Source of the DNA: Diorhabda sublineata
Lineage: Eukaryota; Arthropoda; Insecta; Coleoptera; Chrysomelidae
Assembly: GCF_026230105.1 (NCBI RefSeq)
Contig: NC_079476.1
Location: forward strand, 38,492,559-38,556,558
DNA: 64,000 nt
Direction: 5' to 3'
A program made the position numbers and the translations under genes. This document shows, piece by piece, positions 1 to 10,245 of the stretch; position 1 is the first letter of the stretch, and the number at the start of each line of letters is the position of its first letter. The notes beneath the pieces are model-generated. The model had not been told where the DNA came from. It saw only the letters and a program-made list of their open reading frames with translations, and ran no database searches.

Positions 1-717
1 GCTGTAAACACTGGGTTCCAGAGTATTACAGCAAGAAAGGGAGACACAAATTCAATCCCAATTATATCAAATTCTATGAAAAATATAACGAATAATAGAG
101 GAATCATACTGATATCATTGTAGTACAAAAGTTAGAGGTATTAGGGGACATTATGAGACTGAGACTCTATTGATTCATATATTAAGGTAAAAGTCTGTTA
201 AAAACACATTTTTTTGTACTAAAAAACTTTTTCAGGTGAATTAAAGCACTCTCGAAACCATATAAATGGCACACAAAATTTCAATATTCATTATTCAATT
301 TAAATGTTCCTCTTTGTACTTACATTCCGCCATATTTCTCTTATTGGCGTTATGGTTATTCGATGGCTTTTTTTTATGTTAGTGAGAAATATTATGTATG
401 GTAAAACGTTAATTAATAATATACAAAAAGGCAGTCGGTTCCAACTTTTTGATAAAGCTTTGGTTAATTATTAAAATTAACAAAAAATGAATTTAGTGAA
501 ATTAAAATAAAGAGAAAAACTTTGATATGCGTTCAAATAACATTACACTAGGAATGTAAACTGAAATGCCATTATTGAGTTTAGCATAACGTTCATTTAG
601 TAACGGAATCAGTTCCGGCTGTAAATGAAATTGGTCACACAGTGCCTAACAGAGTCGGACTATAAACAAATATCTAATCTTAACACAATCAATGTTGTCT
701 GTAATTATCGCTTATAA
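1..717. other. No recognisable feature
   Basis: AT-rich DNA with frequent stops in all frames. I see no conserved protein signature, RNA gene or repeat structure here. Confidence 0.5.
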
Positions 718-721
718 TGCT

Positions 722-900
722 GAAAGGAAAGAACTGAGAACGTCAGAAGATTGTGCAAAATAGAAGACGTCAACGAATGGGTTCTATCAAAAAAGAAATT
801 GAGCACATATCCTTGAAGCAGGATAAGAGGCAAGGATGTCGAAGATAAAACAGGCAACTACGCCTAATACACGAAAAACAAAAAGACTGGGAAGTAGCAT
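722..900 (+). mobile_element. LINE ORF2 C-terminal tail, decayed
   Basis: Across shifting frames the + strand reads RRLCKIEDVNEWVLSKK, then an EH-like stretch and NTRKTKR. This follows the pattern of the region after the reverse transcriptase domain in insect non-LTR retrotransposons (a V.W...RR..WN.HI..M motif, then a Pro/Arg-rich GRP-like segment). Stops and frameshifts make it non-functional. The next LINE fragment downstream on the same strand is a more upstream domain (RT), so this is either a separate insertion or a rearrangement. The assignment is by eye. Confidence 0.4.
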
Positions 901-984
901 TGTCATTTTTAGCATTTTTTACGTCGTTGAAAGTTTATGAGAAAATACTAGATAAAAAATTTAGATAAAAAGTGATGATGATGC

Positions 985-1345
985 ACAAAATGGATTCTTC
1001 AAAGGTAAAATTGTACAAGATTTCTTATTAACCATCAAACAACTTATAAATGAAGCTGTCCGCTGAGATACAGATACATTATTTGGATTTATCAATATGG
1101 AGATAGCTTTTGAGAGAGTAGGTCCAGAGGACAAAAATATGGAAAAGTCTAGAAATGAAAAAAATAAATGCTGACTTACGAAATGCAGCCATGAACTCAT
1201 ATAAACAAAATACCAACCATATTATTAGTGAAAACGTAATTTCAGAGGCTTTTCTGATCACAGAAAAAATAAGACAAAGTGGTGGTTTAAGGCTATTACT
1301 GCTCAACATGTTTTTAGATAAATATCTGCTCAAACAACTCAAAGG
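985..1345 (+). mobile_element. LINE reverse transcriptase fragment
   Basis: The frame gives GFFKGKIVQDFLLTIKQLI, resembling the RT finger motif GFR.G.ST.D.I....Q. It continues with LFGFINMEIAFERV (family: LFIDLEKAFDRV, containing the first catalytic Asp, here changed to Asn) and then ITEKIRQSGGLR, corresponding to the GVRQGC.LSP box. A frameshift near 1,150 joins the parts. Loss of the catalytic Asp plus stops mark a dead copy. The stretch from about 1,155 to 1,376 remains open by chance preservation. The arrangement of finger motif, D box and RQG box supports a non-LTR RT, but the clade is not determinable. Confidence 0.55.
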
Positions 1346-1899
1346 AAATGTGTGTTTGATACAAAAAACTGCGTGAAATTATCTGGAAGAACATTGCAGA
1401 AAACAACAAAGATCCACATAAAAAATTTGACTGAAGCAAACTAAAGCTGCTTGATATGAGAATAAATGTAGAAAATAGTGTAGTAATTTCACTCAGAAAT
1501 AGAAAATACAGGCAATGAATATGCAAAGATTGTCAAGAAAATTGAAAATGCTTCAAACAACTGCAAAAGCAATTAACAGACAAATATTAACTAACAACAA
1601 TTCTTACTAATAGATAAAAAAATAATTCTACGAAAGCTGCACAGATGGAATATTTAAGACTTGTGAAAGTTGTGGAATTCATGGAGCAAAAACAGTTGAG
1701 TTGAGTTGCAAATTAATAATATATTCAACAACGAATATAAAATGATGGTTATTATTCACTAGAATGAAAAATACCGAGCGAATAATATCCATTATTTGCA
1801 AGTAGAACACTATACTTTTTCCACAACTACACAAAGAAAGAATCGCATGCAATCTAATGTTTTAATTCAACTACATAGAGATTTTTATCATTTTCATCA
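1346..1899. other. No confident feature
   Basis: Probably the degraded continuation of the upstream LINE; scattered coding-like stretches carry many stops. No motif is secure. Confidence 0.3.
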
Positions 1900-2068
1900 T
1901 GAACACGATTTTTCATGTATCACCTTCTCTCACATGTTTATGTATTGGTCCTTCTTTTAAGCCCATTGATGTTTATCTTTGGTTAGTCTTAGGGCCTAAG
2001 TTATTCCTGCTAGCTGCTTTATATCATGGTCCCATCTTACTTTAGGTCTTCTTCTGGGTCTTGTTAGT
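1900..2068 (-). mobile_element. LINE ORF2 C-terminal tail (minus strand)
   Basis: The reverse complement reads TRPRRRPKVRWDHDIKQLAG, then W and a DKHQW stretch. This matches the end of many insect LINE ORF2 proteins: an RGRP..RW.DDI segment, then W...A.DR..W. Internal stops show decay. It lies opposite in orientation to the LINE fragments at 0.7-1.35 kb, so it is an independent insertion. Confidence 0.55.
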
Positions 2069-2764
2069 TACACTATTTATAACTCAAGAAGATTGCTTTT
2101 CAATCACAAGAACAACAGCTCCGTTTGCAATCCGAAATCTTCGATCACATTTCAGAAATCAAAAAGTAGATAGTTTTGGATGGATTATGTAAAAAAGGAC
2201 TGATTTGAATCGAACAGCGTTTCGATACAATTACTAACTTCGAGTTGGAGGCCCGTGGAGGCTGTTTGCGAATATTGTAGCGCATTGAAGTTTTCCGGAG
2301 TCACTTTTGGCAAGATAATTTAATAAAAATAAAGAAATTTTCTTAACCATAACCCAAAGAATTTGATGGTTTTTATGATGATAATTCTTATTGTTGTCCG
2401 AGTCCCATCCTGCAAAGGCATCCTTTAAAAATACGCGGTATCGCTTTATTTAGTCACAACCCAACTTTAAAAAATTAAAATTCATTTGGGATTTTAAATG
2501 AGGAACTTCTATACCACATTATTAATTTTCTTTATGGGTTTCTTTCTAATTGCGGATATATAAAAAAGCTATTGAACGTTAATAATAATTTATCGGCATT
2601 TGCATTTCATTACTTGATATATAAATAGAAGTTTTTAACCACGTTCCTACTTTTATTTCTATAAAATATAATTGAAACAGTGTTGAAACAAATTTATTTA
2701 GATTTCTAAGGAAGATTAAATCAATTTTAATTCGATAAATCATACAAAAATAAACGATCGTTAC
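2069..2764. other. No recognisable feature
   Basis: AT-rich sequence without a supported gene or element; it flanks the tandem repeat that follows. Confidence 0.4.
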
Positions 2765-3790
2765 CCAATATTTTAATTTAGTATTTGAAATTGGTTATAG
2801 CTTCGGTAAACGTGTTAAATTTGAAATTTTCTACAGGAAACCTATAGAAATATTAAAATATTTTGTTGGAAGGATGGAGAAGTGGGTTAGATTTGAGAAT
2901 TTCATGATATTAAAAATTTTATTTTCATATACAAACATCTGAAAATGTATCAAGAGAACAAATCTCATTTATTGATAGTCGTTTCTCAATTAAAACTGTT
3001 TTATAACATGAAATGAAGCACGTCAGTTAACGTGTTAAGTAGAGAATTTTTAGTTTCCAAAAGAAATCTAAGGACATATTACAATATTTTGTTGGAGAAA
3101 TGTATGAGTGATGTGAATTTGAGGATTTCACAATATTTTAAATTTTATTTTCATAAACTAGCATCTGAAAATGTGCTAAAACTAATGAAATTTATTTATT
3201 GATCACAAAAAGACAACGAATGTTGACAGTTTCATCAATAATTAATTAATATACTACTGAACTTGTGTTACCAATATTTCATTTAAGTATTTGTAATGGT
3301 TATAGCTTCAGTTAACGTGTTAAACTTGAAGTTTTAAATTTCCAAAGGAAACCTATAGAAATATCACAATATTTTGTTAAAGGGATGGATAAGTTAGTTA
3401 AATTTGAGGATTTCATAAAATTTTTAATTTCAGTTTAATATACAAACATCTGAAAATATTTTTAAAGAAAATTCATTCATTGATTACGAAAACTCAAATA
3501 ATGCCGTTTTTCCACTTTTAAACTGTATTATAATATGAAAATGGTTGAAGCACGTCAGTTAACATGTTAAATAGAGAATTTTTAGTTTCCAAAAAAAATC
3601 TAAGGATATATTACAATATTATGTTGGAGAAATGTATGAGTGATGTGAATTTGAGGATTTCACAATATTTTAAATTTTATTTTCATAAACTAGTACCTGA
3701 AAATGTGCTAAAACTAATGTAATTTATTTATTGGTTACAAAAAGGCAAATAATATTGTCGTTTTTTCAATAATAAGTGAATATACTACTG
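2765..3790. repeat. Tandem repeat, unit about 505-532 bp
   Basis: The string GGTTATAGCTTC recurs at 2,793 and 3,298 (505 bp apart), and GAAGCACGTCAGTTAAC recurs at 3,015 and 3,547 (532 bp apart). Each large unit is itself two diverged halves that share a GTTAA...TTTCCAAA...AAATCTA core, then ACAATATTTTGTTGG, a GAGGATTTCA block and an ATCTGAAAATGT block. The array therefore contains about two large units, or four half-units, with indels. No reading frame crosses it. It looks like a small AT-rich satellite with two-level structure. Confidence 0.8.
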
Positions 3791-4244
3791 AGTCTTGTCT
3801 TATATGTTCATTGAATTTGATTTGTCGTCATTTTAAAATAAAATTTACGAGTTAATATCTATAGAAAAACTTTTTTGTACAACCGCAACTACAATTACAC
3901 ACAACCGCGTTGAAAATATTAATAAAACAAGTGAAATAATTTTTTTTACAATGATTACTCTTGAACATTGATATTAACTGTTAACAATAACAGATTTTGG
4001 AAGAACCAAAGACAAAATTTGGACCGGATCGCAATTTAAATGACAGTGTCTTTTTTATTATATTATATATTATAACAAGCATTTGTTAGTACCCAATGTT
4101 TGTCTTTCAAAACAACCTTATGATTAATTGTATGATGCCATTCCAAATTTGCCTATTTTGTTATCAAAATAGGGCAATTATACAAAAACCACTGTATGAC
4201 ATTTGTGTTAAAAGTTCATATTTTTCGTTAAAATGTTCAATTCG
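3791..4244. other. No gene; short imperfect hairpin
   Basis: AT-rich. A hairpin-forming sequence sits near 4,152-4,178 (TGCCTATTTTG, loop TTAT, CAAAATAGGGCA). Nothing else is supported. Confidence 0.35.
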
Positions 4245-4500
4245 CTCCACAAACTTTTTCATTCCAAATATAAAACATCCCCTTGTCGCGAATCAAAGAA
4301 ACCAATCAAAAATTGCTTGAATCGTGCTACGAGTTTCTTCCTAATCCAGCGTATTCTACAGATCTGTCCCCAAGCAACTTTTATCTATTCTAAAATCTCA
4401 AACAGATGCTCACTGGATAGACATTTCGCGCTGATGTACAAGTTTTCCCCGAAACTGAACTGAACTTCAACGTAGAATACATTTCATACGATTTTTCCGT
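4245..4500 (+). mobile_element. mariner transposase C-terminal relic
   Basis: The + strand reads PNPAYSTDLSPSNFYLF, a stop, then NLKQMLTG and ADV, and a frame-shifted PETEL. This is the mariner C-terminal block HPPYSPDLAPSDYFLFPNLK..L.GKRF.S.EEV..E.E, which carries the third catalytic Asp (D34D type). That Asp position reads Asn here (PSN). Stops interrupt it. A SPCRESKKPIKN stretch just upstream may be the decayed DNAP.H block. It is a dead fragment without visible ends. Confidence 0.6.
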
Positions 4501-5109
4501 CTTATTGATTTTTTTATTATCAAATCTCATTGAACGTAAACATAACTCCAACAAAATTTATTATCATGTCAATCGTTGAACAATTTGTGACATATCAACC
4601 CCGACTAACATCCCGATCTACGGAAACAATGCGAGGTTTGTAATAGAACAATGAAGTGCCCATCGCAAACATAACTTTGTGTATTCAGGCCACTCATCAA
4701 GTTCATGGTGTGGTCTTGTACATTTATCTGTCTTTCTTTTATCATTGGCGGATAGAATCAGCCTCTAAAGGGTTGAAATTAATTGTTTCCCTCACATAGC
4801 AACTTTTTCAATCGTTAGATGAACAAATTAGTAACTTTGAGGTTGAGACATTTTTTATAAAGGGTTTTTTCCTATCTTCTGCAAATAAATATACCGCTGA
4901 TATGCTCAGTTTGATCCTCAAAGGGTCCTTGCATCAAAAATTGGTATTCCTAACTCGGACTGTCTTTCTCCCTTCCGTTCCTATTCGTATAACACCCCCT
5001 ATCTTTACAAAACTTTGGGCCTTTTGTTCCCTATGCTTTTGTTTATAGTTTTCCCTTCTTTCTTGCTAAGTTCTCAAAGTTCATCCACTATATCTATTTG
5101 TGTTATGCC
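4501..5109. other. No confident gene
   Basis: The first part is AT-rich. From about 4,880 the sequence becomes more balanced and may be the upstream part of the LINE that follows, but I cannot align a motif. Confidence 0.3.
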
Positions 5110-5965
5110 CTACAGTGCCAATGCTGAGGTTTTTCGGAAGACTGATGCCTCCGCAGAAGCTACAAAAATATTTAGGAACATTTATTCCACCTGCAGTGAC
5201 CAGAATCCAATGAACCGGTCCATTCTGGTCGTTATCGATGTACACACCTCGGAAAAGTTTGATATCAACACTGGTGATCCCTCGGGATGTTACCTACCCT
5301 CTTTCTCCTGTACATCAACGATCTACTCGGCAAAACTATCATCAATACCGATTTTGAAAGCATTTTGGAATTTGGTGGAAGCAATCTGATCGAGTTTAAT
5401 GCATCAAAGATCCGGACTGCTATTTTTACAAATAAAACTGGCACTGCAGCTCAGAATTTGATCCTGTCTGGTCATAAAACATCATCACAACCGCAAGTTG
5501 GCTTGTTGGGTGTTGAAGTTAGAAGTAATATGTCCTGGCATAGTCACGTGGCCGATTTGGCCAAAGTAGCTTTACAAAAAATTGTAGTTCTTTGATAGAT
5601 CAGAATATTGTCTAGAGTTGACCAGAAATTTGGACAGGTTACAGCATAGAAGACAATGCGTCGACCTGACTCTGTTCTACCGATATACACACGGCAAATT
5701 CTCTTCGGAGCTAAAATAATCCCAGAGCAAGACCTACTTCACAGTAGGTGAAGTGATCACCTGGAGATGTCCAAATCTTCAATTTATCGGAATTCATTTC
5801 TTTGGAGAAGTGCAAGCCTGCAGCTACCAAGACAGGTCTTTCTCGAGCACTACAGCCTACAGATGTTCAAGATCAAGCATCTCCAGATGGCATGCACAAC
5901 TCGAATAACTACAGTGTGAAAGGGTTTACCCTCCGGTGCTTGGTTAACATAAAAAAAATTAGATT
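5110..5965 (+). mobile_element. CR1/Jockey-like LINE ORF2 3' half
   Basis: Reading across frameshifts gives SILVVIDVHTSEKFDIN (RT pre-B region), a GDPSGC box replacing GVPQGC, then LPTLFLLYINDLLGKT. After a deletion that removes the catalytic F/YADD box comes GGSNLIEFNASKIRTAIFTN and LLGVEVRSNMSWHSHV, the RT thumb region. The tail to about 5,940 includes VLPIYTRQ, QMFKIKHLQM (read across a frameshift) and VKGFTLR. A second copy of the same 3' end lies on the minus strand at 33,289-33,590. Jockey and CR1 clades both end with this type of domain; which one is not certain. Not functional. Confidence 0.75.
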
Positions 5966-6930
5966 TTGTCATTATTTAGTTTGGATCTACAATTTTTATG
6001 TAAAGATTTTATCGTCTCCGTATTTTAGTACTAGCCATATATGGAATCAAGACGATCTATCTTGTGGCGAACCTACATTACTTCTTCTGTTATTGAATTT
6101 GAAAATGAGCGGAATTATCTCCTTCTTATATAGTATGTGACATCCTAATAATCAAATCTACTTCTTTATTCCCTTATACATGGAACGAGATTTTATTGAT
6201 GGAAAAAAGAATGAGATTTGTTTTGAAGCCCTCTCGTTCTCCCCTTGTTCGTCGGCTCTGTTAGCAGCTTGAAGAACGAGCATGCGTAAATGTAAATTCC
6301 AATTAAGCTTGTCCGTTCTTCTGGAATCTAGTATGCGGGGGGCTCGGACAACTGATTGATTCCGACGAGCACTTGTCCACCATTCGACAGAATCGTAAAT
6401 TACATCATTTTTATTTTTTGTAGTATTTTTAGTCTTATTTTTTCGGCCATACCGATGAGGGGTTTCAATGAAAGTGCATGTGGTTATATAATTTTACAAA
6501 AAATAAACTAATTTTTTATACGAGGGGTAATTGATAGAATAGTTCCATTAAATGTTACAGAAGTTTAATAGTTTACGTAAAGGCTCTAAATTCGAATTAT
6601 TCGTGTAATGGAATCGTAGTTAATTGTTTTATAAGTTGATGCAACTAAATATTGAATAAAGAAATTCGTCTGAAAAGTTCCCGACCTCAAACTGAAGATG
6701 TCAGCATTTATCAATATAAGTTGTGATTCTCAATGAAATGTCATCGATTTTAAACGCTTAGTGTCTCTATAACTATCGTCTAAATGCGTCATTATGAAGA
6801 TTCATCTCAAAATGCGAAAAATTTAGTATAGAGCCGTCAATAAATTGATGTTTTGGATGAAAATACACCTCCGTCAATAAAATAAAATTTATACACTGTA
6901 GGTGACACTTCTCAGTTTAAGGAGCAACAT
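5966..6930. other. No confident gene
   Basis: A moderately GC-rich unplaced stretch lies at 6,170-6,400. Two phrases at 6,519-6,545 and near 6,675 (AAAGTTCCCGAC) resemble mariner end sequences, but no paired terminus could be matched. Confidence 0.3.
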
Positions 6931-7302
6931 TTGATAAGAATCCGGGGTCACTCTCTGTATAGTCCATACAAAGCAATTGCTTTGGTCTCATGTTTGATTT
7001 CCTGCAGCAAAGCTCAAGATTCTGTTAATAAAGACAAAATGACTTCATACGCTAATCGGACGCAGCACGTTAACCCAATTTACTATCATCAGATGTATTC
7101 CTTGTTAAGCATTCTCAGACTAACATTTTTTAAAAGCATTGACGGCATGATGGGGATGATATTGGGAGCAGAAATGGTTGAAGATGAAAGCGCATCGTCA
7201 ACCGAGCTCCCTGAAAGAAATGACGTAAATCCACTCACCCTTAATCTGCAGTCCTTCTTTTTGAAACCCCTGCAGTTGCTTCACGACCTTCGACGTGTAT
7301 GA
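6931..7302 (+). CDS. Unrecognised 123-codon open frame
   Basis: An uninterrupted frame starts at ATG 6,931 and ends at TGA. Its base composition is visibly richer in G and C than the flanks. The product would begin with a basic stretch and a mildly hydrophobic segment (IALVSCLISCSKAQ) that could resemble a weak signal sequence, then a central acidic patch (EMVEDESASSTELPE). I recognise no domain and see no promoter or poly(A) signal tied to it. Mariner debris lies directly downstream, so this may be a transposon relic in an unrecognised frame. Treat it as an unproven open frame. Confidence 0.15.
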   Translation: MIRIRGHSLYSPYKAIALVSCLISCSKAQDSVNKDKMTSYANRTQHVNPIYYHQMYSLLSILRLTFFKSIDGMMGMILGAEMVEDESASSTELPERNDVNPLTLNLQSFFLKPLQLLHDLRRV

Positions 7303-7471
7303 AGCTTCTGAATTGATTGGAAGGATGTATTGACGACATTGCTTAGTTGATTATATTTATGTCAACTTCATTTCTTGATTAATTTGGTCACTTCGTAATG
7401 CGTATTGTACATCCATCGAATCTAGAGGCACTGCTTTATCAATTATGATCGTAAATTTTTGGGTAGCTGAA

Positions 7472-7785
7472 TTAAAACGTGACCATATCAGCGACGTGCT
7501 TTTGGGAATGCGACATCATCGAAAAAGTTAACCAAGAGGTACTGGTCGACCGTTGGATTATGGTTATAGAGATAAAAGATGATGTAAAGAGAGAAATTGC
7601 AATGAAGCGACTGCTTTTCCATAAGAACAACCCGCTTTTGGTGATTGCCACGACTAAAATTGCACTACGAATTTGTTGAGACGACTTTATCACATACGAA
7701 AAAGTATATTTAAGAAAGAAGCATTGTAACTCATATTTGGACTAGATGTATGAAGACTTAAAAGGAGATTATGTTGAAAAATAAA
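7472..7785 (+). mobile_element. mariner transposase relic (middle plus C-terminal end)
   Basis: The frame reads ATCFWECDIIEKVNQE, matching the mariner block VMA.VFWD.DGI....YLE with the second catalytic Asp position (WECD). VKREIAMKRLLFHKNN follows, corresponding to the K.VLFH.DNA segment. After a gap, a WTRCM-like phrase and KGDYVEK-like codons near 7,730-7,785 correspond to the mariner C-terminus. The catalytic core between them is deleted or garbled, so it cannot be active. It is the same superfamily as the relics at 4.3, 8.0, 12.4, 21.6 and 22.6 kb. Confidence 0.55.
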
Positions 7786-8019
7786 GATGAATATAGGAAA
7801 AAACGTCTTGTTCCATTCTAAAGTTAGAAACTTCCGAGCATACCTTCATAAAGACTATGAAAAAGTAAGAAAATAATCCAAAATTCTGTTACATGCTTTC
7901 GACGTGATCTTTGCAAGGATTATCGTACAAATTTATGAAATTATTGTACAGACGGCACTCATGCTGCTCACAGCTTTCTCAATTCTTCATGTCTGGAGTC
8001 GTCACCTCATTTGATCGAA

Positions 8020-8490
8020 CACTGCATTGCTGGTCTCAAATTTCTCGCTATGAATTGTTGCAAAAGGCCTATAAGGACAATTATCTATCTCGTGCGCGAA
8101 TTTTTGAGAAGTGTAATCGCTTTAGTGAGGGCCGAGAGACCACTGAAGATGAACCTGCGCCCAGGTTGCCCTGTGACTGTTTCAACTCTGGAAACAGTGA
8201 CCAAAATCAACCAAATTGAACATCCGGATAGAAAAATTTTACACAAGACAAAAGACTGTGCGAAGTTGATGCCAAAAAATCCGATTCCTGACCAAAAGCT
8301 CTTGCGTCATCGGGTCCGCTCGGTTTCCTTAAAAGGTTAGGGAAAGATCCTCTTTGAAAAGGACCCAATTTGAGATGGAAAGGTGTGTGACGAGGGGAAG
8401 GGAGAATATTGAAGGGAAGCATTCGATTATAGAAAAAATTTTTGTAACCGCCATCTCTAGGTCATGCCAAGTACTTCTGGAAGCATCCTC
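8020..8490 (+). mobile_element. mariner N-terminal HTH region plus 3' end
   Basis: YELLQKAYKDNYLSRARIFE is the first helix-turn-helix region of a mariner transposase (family: L...YG...LSRARVFEWH..F..GRE..EDDPR.GRP). It continues in frame as RFSEGRETTEDEP and then shifts frame to RPGCPVTVSTLETVTKI. The DDE domain is missing. At 8,441-8,487 the phrase CCGCCATCTCTAGGTCATGC then AGTACTTCTGG looks like a mariner 3' end; the same phrase occurs at 29,668-29,720. The piece is therefore an internally deleted copy, though its 5' end is not clear. Confidence 0.65.
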
Positions 8491-9544
8491 ATATTATGAC
8501 TATTAGGAAAACAATCCACTAAATTGTTAATTTCTCGTCCACTGATATTACGATTACATATAAATCATCAAAAAAACAACTTTGAGCTTCAAAGTTTTAT
8601 CGTGACTCAGTTCATCCTAAGATTTATAATCAAAATGTGTTTTGAATTTAGATTCTGTATGAACTTGTTACTATTTCTTCAGCATTAATAAATATTTGAC
8701 GAGAAAATCCGTTGCTTCGCCTCAAAGAAAAAAAATAAAATGATAAACAATTACTTAATAGCTAGAAATTCTTTACTGTTCTTTATTATTAATAATTCCT
8801 TTTTTTTGTCTTTCAAGTTTTGAGGCTTTTCACACTACTTCGCCCAACTACAGCGCTGAGTTATTAACAATAATTTTTTCAAATATTGTTTCCAAACAAA
8901 CGTTATATAATAGACGTTTTCACTAAATTTTAATTTGTACAAAGTTTATACTCGACACGTATTTATCGTTTTTCATGTAATAAGTATAACTTGTCAGGTC
9001 GTATCCAAATTGTACCAAGACCACAGACAAGTGAATATCAAAATCCCATCTTGATTTCATACCCATCTTTCGTAGTTATCGCCAATGGCTACCGAACCAA
9101 CCGGACCGGTAACCCAACACCGACCGGCATCTTGATCTAACAAGACCGCCACCACAATACATCTACCGCCTCTAGGGCTCGTATATATATAGAGTGGTCA
9201 TAATTTGATTAAAATTCGAATCGGTGTATAACGAAAAAAAAAAAAAAAAAATTGTTTCCAAAAAGGAGCTTGGAATAGAAAATAGAATCGGTACTGTATA
9301 CATTGAATCATACCGGATGAGTTTATTACGAGTTAAAAGGTTGATGCTCTTTAATATTGGTTATATCGTTAATATATTGTCGCCTTCGATGAAATTTATA
9401 ATTCTACAGGGTGTAACAACTAAAACTGAAGGTTATATCTATTATTAAACACGTTTTTGTACGATAAACTACAAAGTATTTTCCGTTTTTTATCATTTCA
9501 CTAATTTCAATAAATACTAGTTTGGAACCGTTGGTTTTATTTAT
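8491..9544. other. No gene; promoter-like segment near 9.1-9.2 kb
   Basis: A C-rich stretch at 9,080-9,180 ends in TATATATA (about 9,182-9,191), spaced like a TATA box before the sequence at 9,215. A 19-A homopolymer follows at about 9,234. Either an insect promoter or the end of a retroposed copy is possible. No coding sequence is supported. Confidence 0.25.
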
Positions 9545-9640
9545 ATTGAACACACTGTTTACACCACTACACCAACTGTTATAATTACACTGTCTGACGA
9601 ACGTTTCAGTAACGAAATTATCGTCTTCAGAGACTAAACT
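9545..9640 (-). ncRNA. Hammerhead-ribozyme-like motif, copy 1
   Basis: On the minus strand GTCT is followed by CTGAAGA (hammerhead core CUGANGA), a short stem-loop region, GAAACG, TT, CGT, C and then AGAC. GTCT can pair with AGAC (stem I) and ACG with CGT (short stem III), leaving C at the expected cleavage position. One extra base lies between CTGAAGA and stem II, so the fit is not perfect. The downstream sequence to 9,545 is shared in part with the copy at 43.8 kb. Short-stem-III hammerheads are known from Penelope-like elements and other retroelements; the element here is not identified. Confidence 0.35.
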
Positions 9641-9792
9641 TGACTTATCTGTTTTTTATTAAATTTTTCATAATAAAATAAATATTCTATAGTTTACTTT
9701 AGGTTTTCCCGTTGGAATTGTTATGCGCGGGAGGAAAATAGTAAAATTTGGTATAAAATAGTTAAAAAAAAGTTAATAGGTTTTAGTTTACC
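9641..9792. other. Spacer between two inverted motif copies
   Basis: An AT-rich 150-bp spacer with one GC patch (TTATGCGCGGGAGG, about 9,721). It lies between oppositely facing copies of the hammerhead-like motif and may be the interior of a small element bounded by them. Confidence 0.3.
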
Positions 9793-9889
9793 CTTAGTCT
9801 CTGAAGACGATAGCTTGTTTATTGAAATACGTATTCGGTATGTGATTTAATTAGTTAGTTGTTCTGAAAATATTTAGTTTGATGTTTAA
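9793..9889 (+). ncRNA. Hammerhead-ribozyme-like motif, copy 2 (decayed)
   Basis: GTCTCTGAAGACGATAGC then TTGAAATACG repeats the core of copy 1 in the opposite orientation. The 3' strand of stem I (AGAC) is not preserved, so the fold would be broken. Its close position to copy 1 suggests that the two are ends of one inverted-repeat unit of about 340 bp. Confidence 0.3.
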
Positions 9890-10245
9890 AAAGTCAAAGA
9901 ATGTCTTCAAATTGCGTCGAAGTGGATTATTGTTCAGAAGTTTATGTATATACAGTTTTCTTTGCCACATCCCTCATCTCGTACGCCACATTTTTCTATC
10001 TAATTCGTTTTCCTGGATAGCTCTGTCTTCCATATTTCGTTCAATTCCTTTCTTCCTTGCTCTTGAGGGTCTTCCTTGTCTCCTTCTATTCTGTTAATTG
10101 CCAGCACTCAAATCCATACGTTAAAATAGATGACTTTTGTGTTTAGGTTAATCTTTTCTAACCACAGTGATGAGTTTTGAACTTGTATAACTTTTTTGCC
10201 TTTTTGCATTCTATTTCTGATATCGTATTAGCGAAGTACTTGGAT
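9890..10245 (-). mobile_element. LINE ORF2 tail (minus strand)
   Basis: The reverse complement reads RMQKGKKVIQVQNSSLWLEK, then INLNTKV and a YFNVWI phrase. This corresponds to the post-RT region of insect LINEs (RI.KGRKVIRQLN..LWSK.I..KTK..IY....), which precedes a YGAE.W motif. Further on, RQGRPSRARK, GIERNMEDRAI and LDRKMWRTR match the GRP..RW.D.I...M....L.....DR..W ending. Several frame changes show decay. It begins directly after the hammerhead-like copy at 9.8 kb. Confidence 0.55.
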
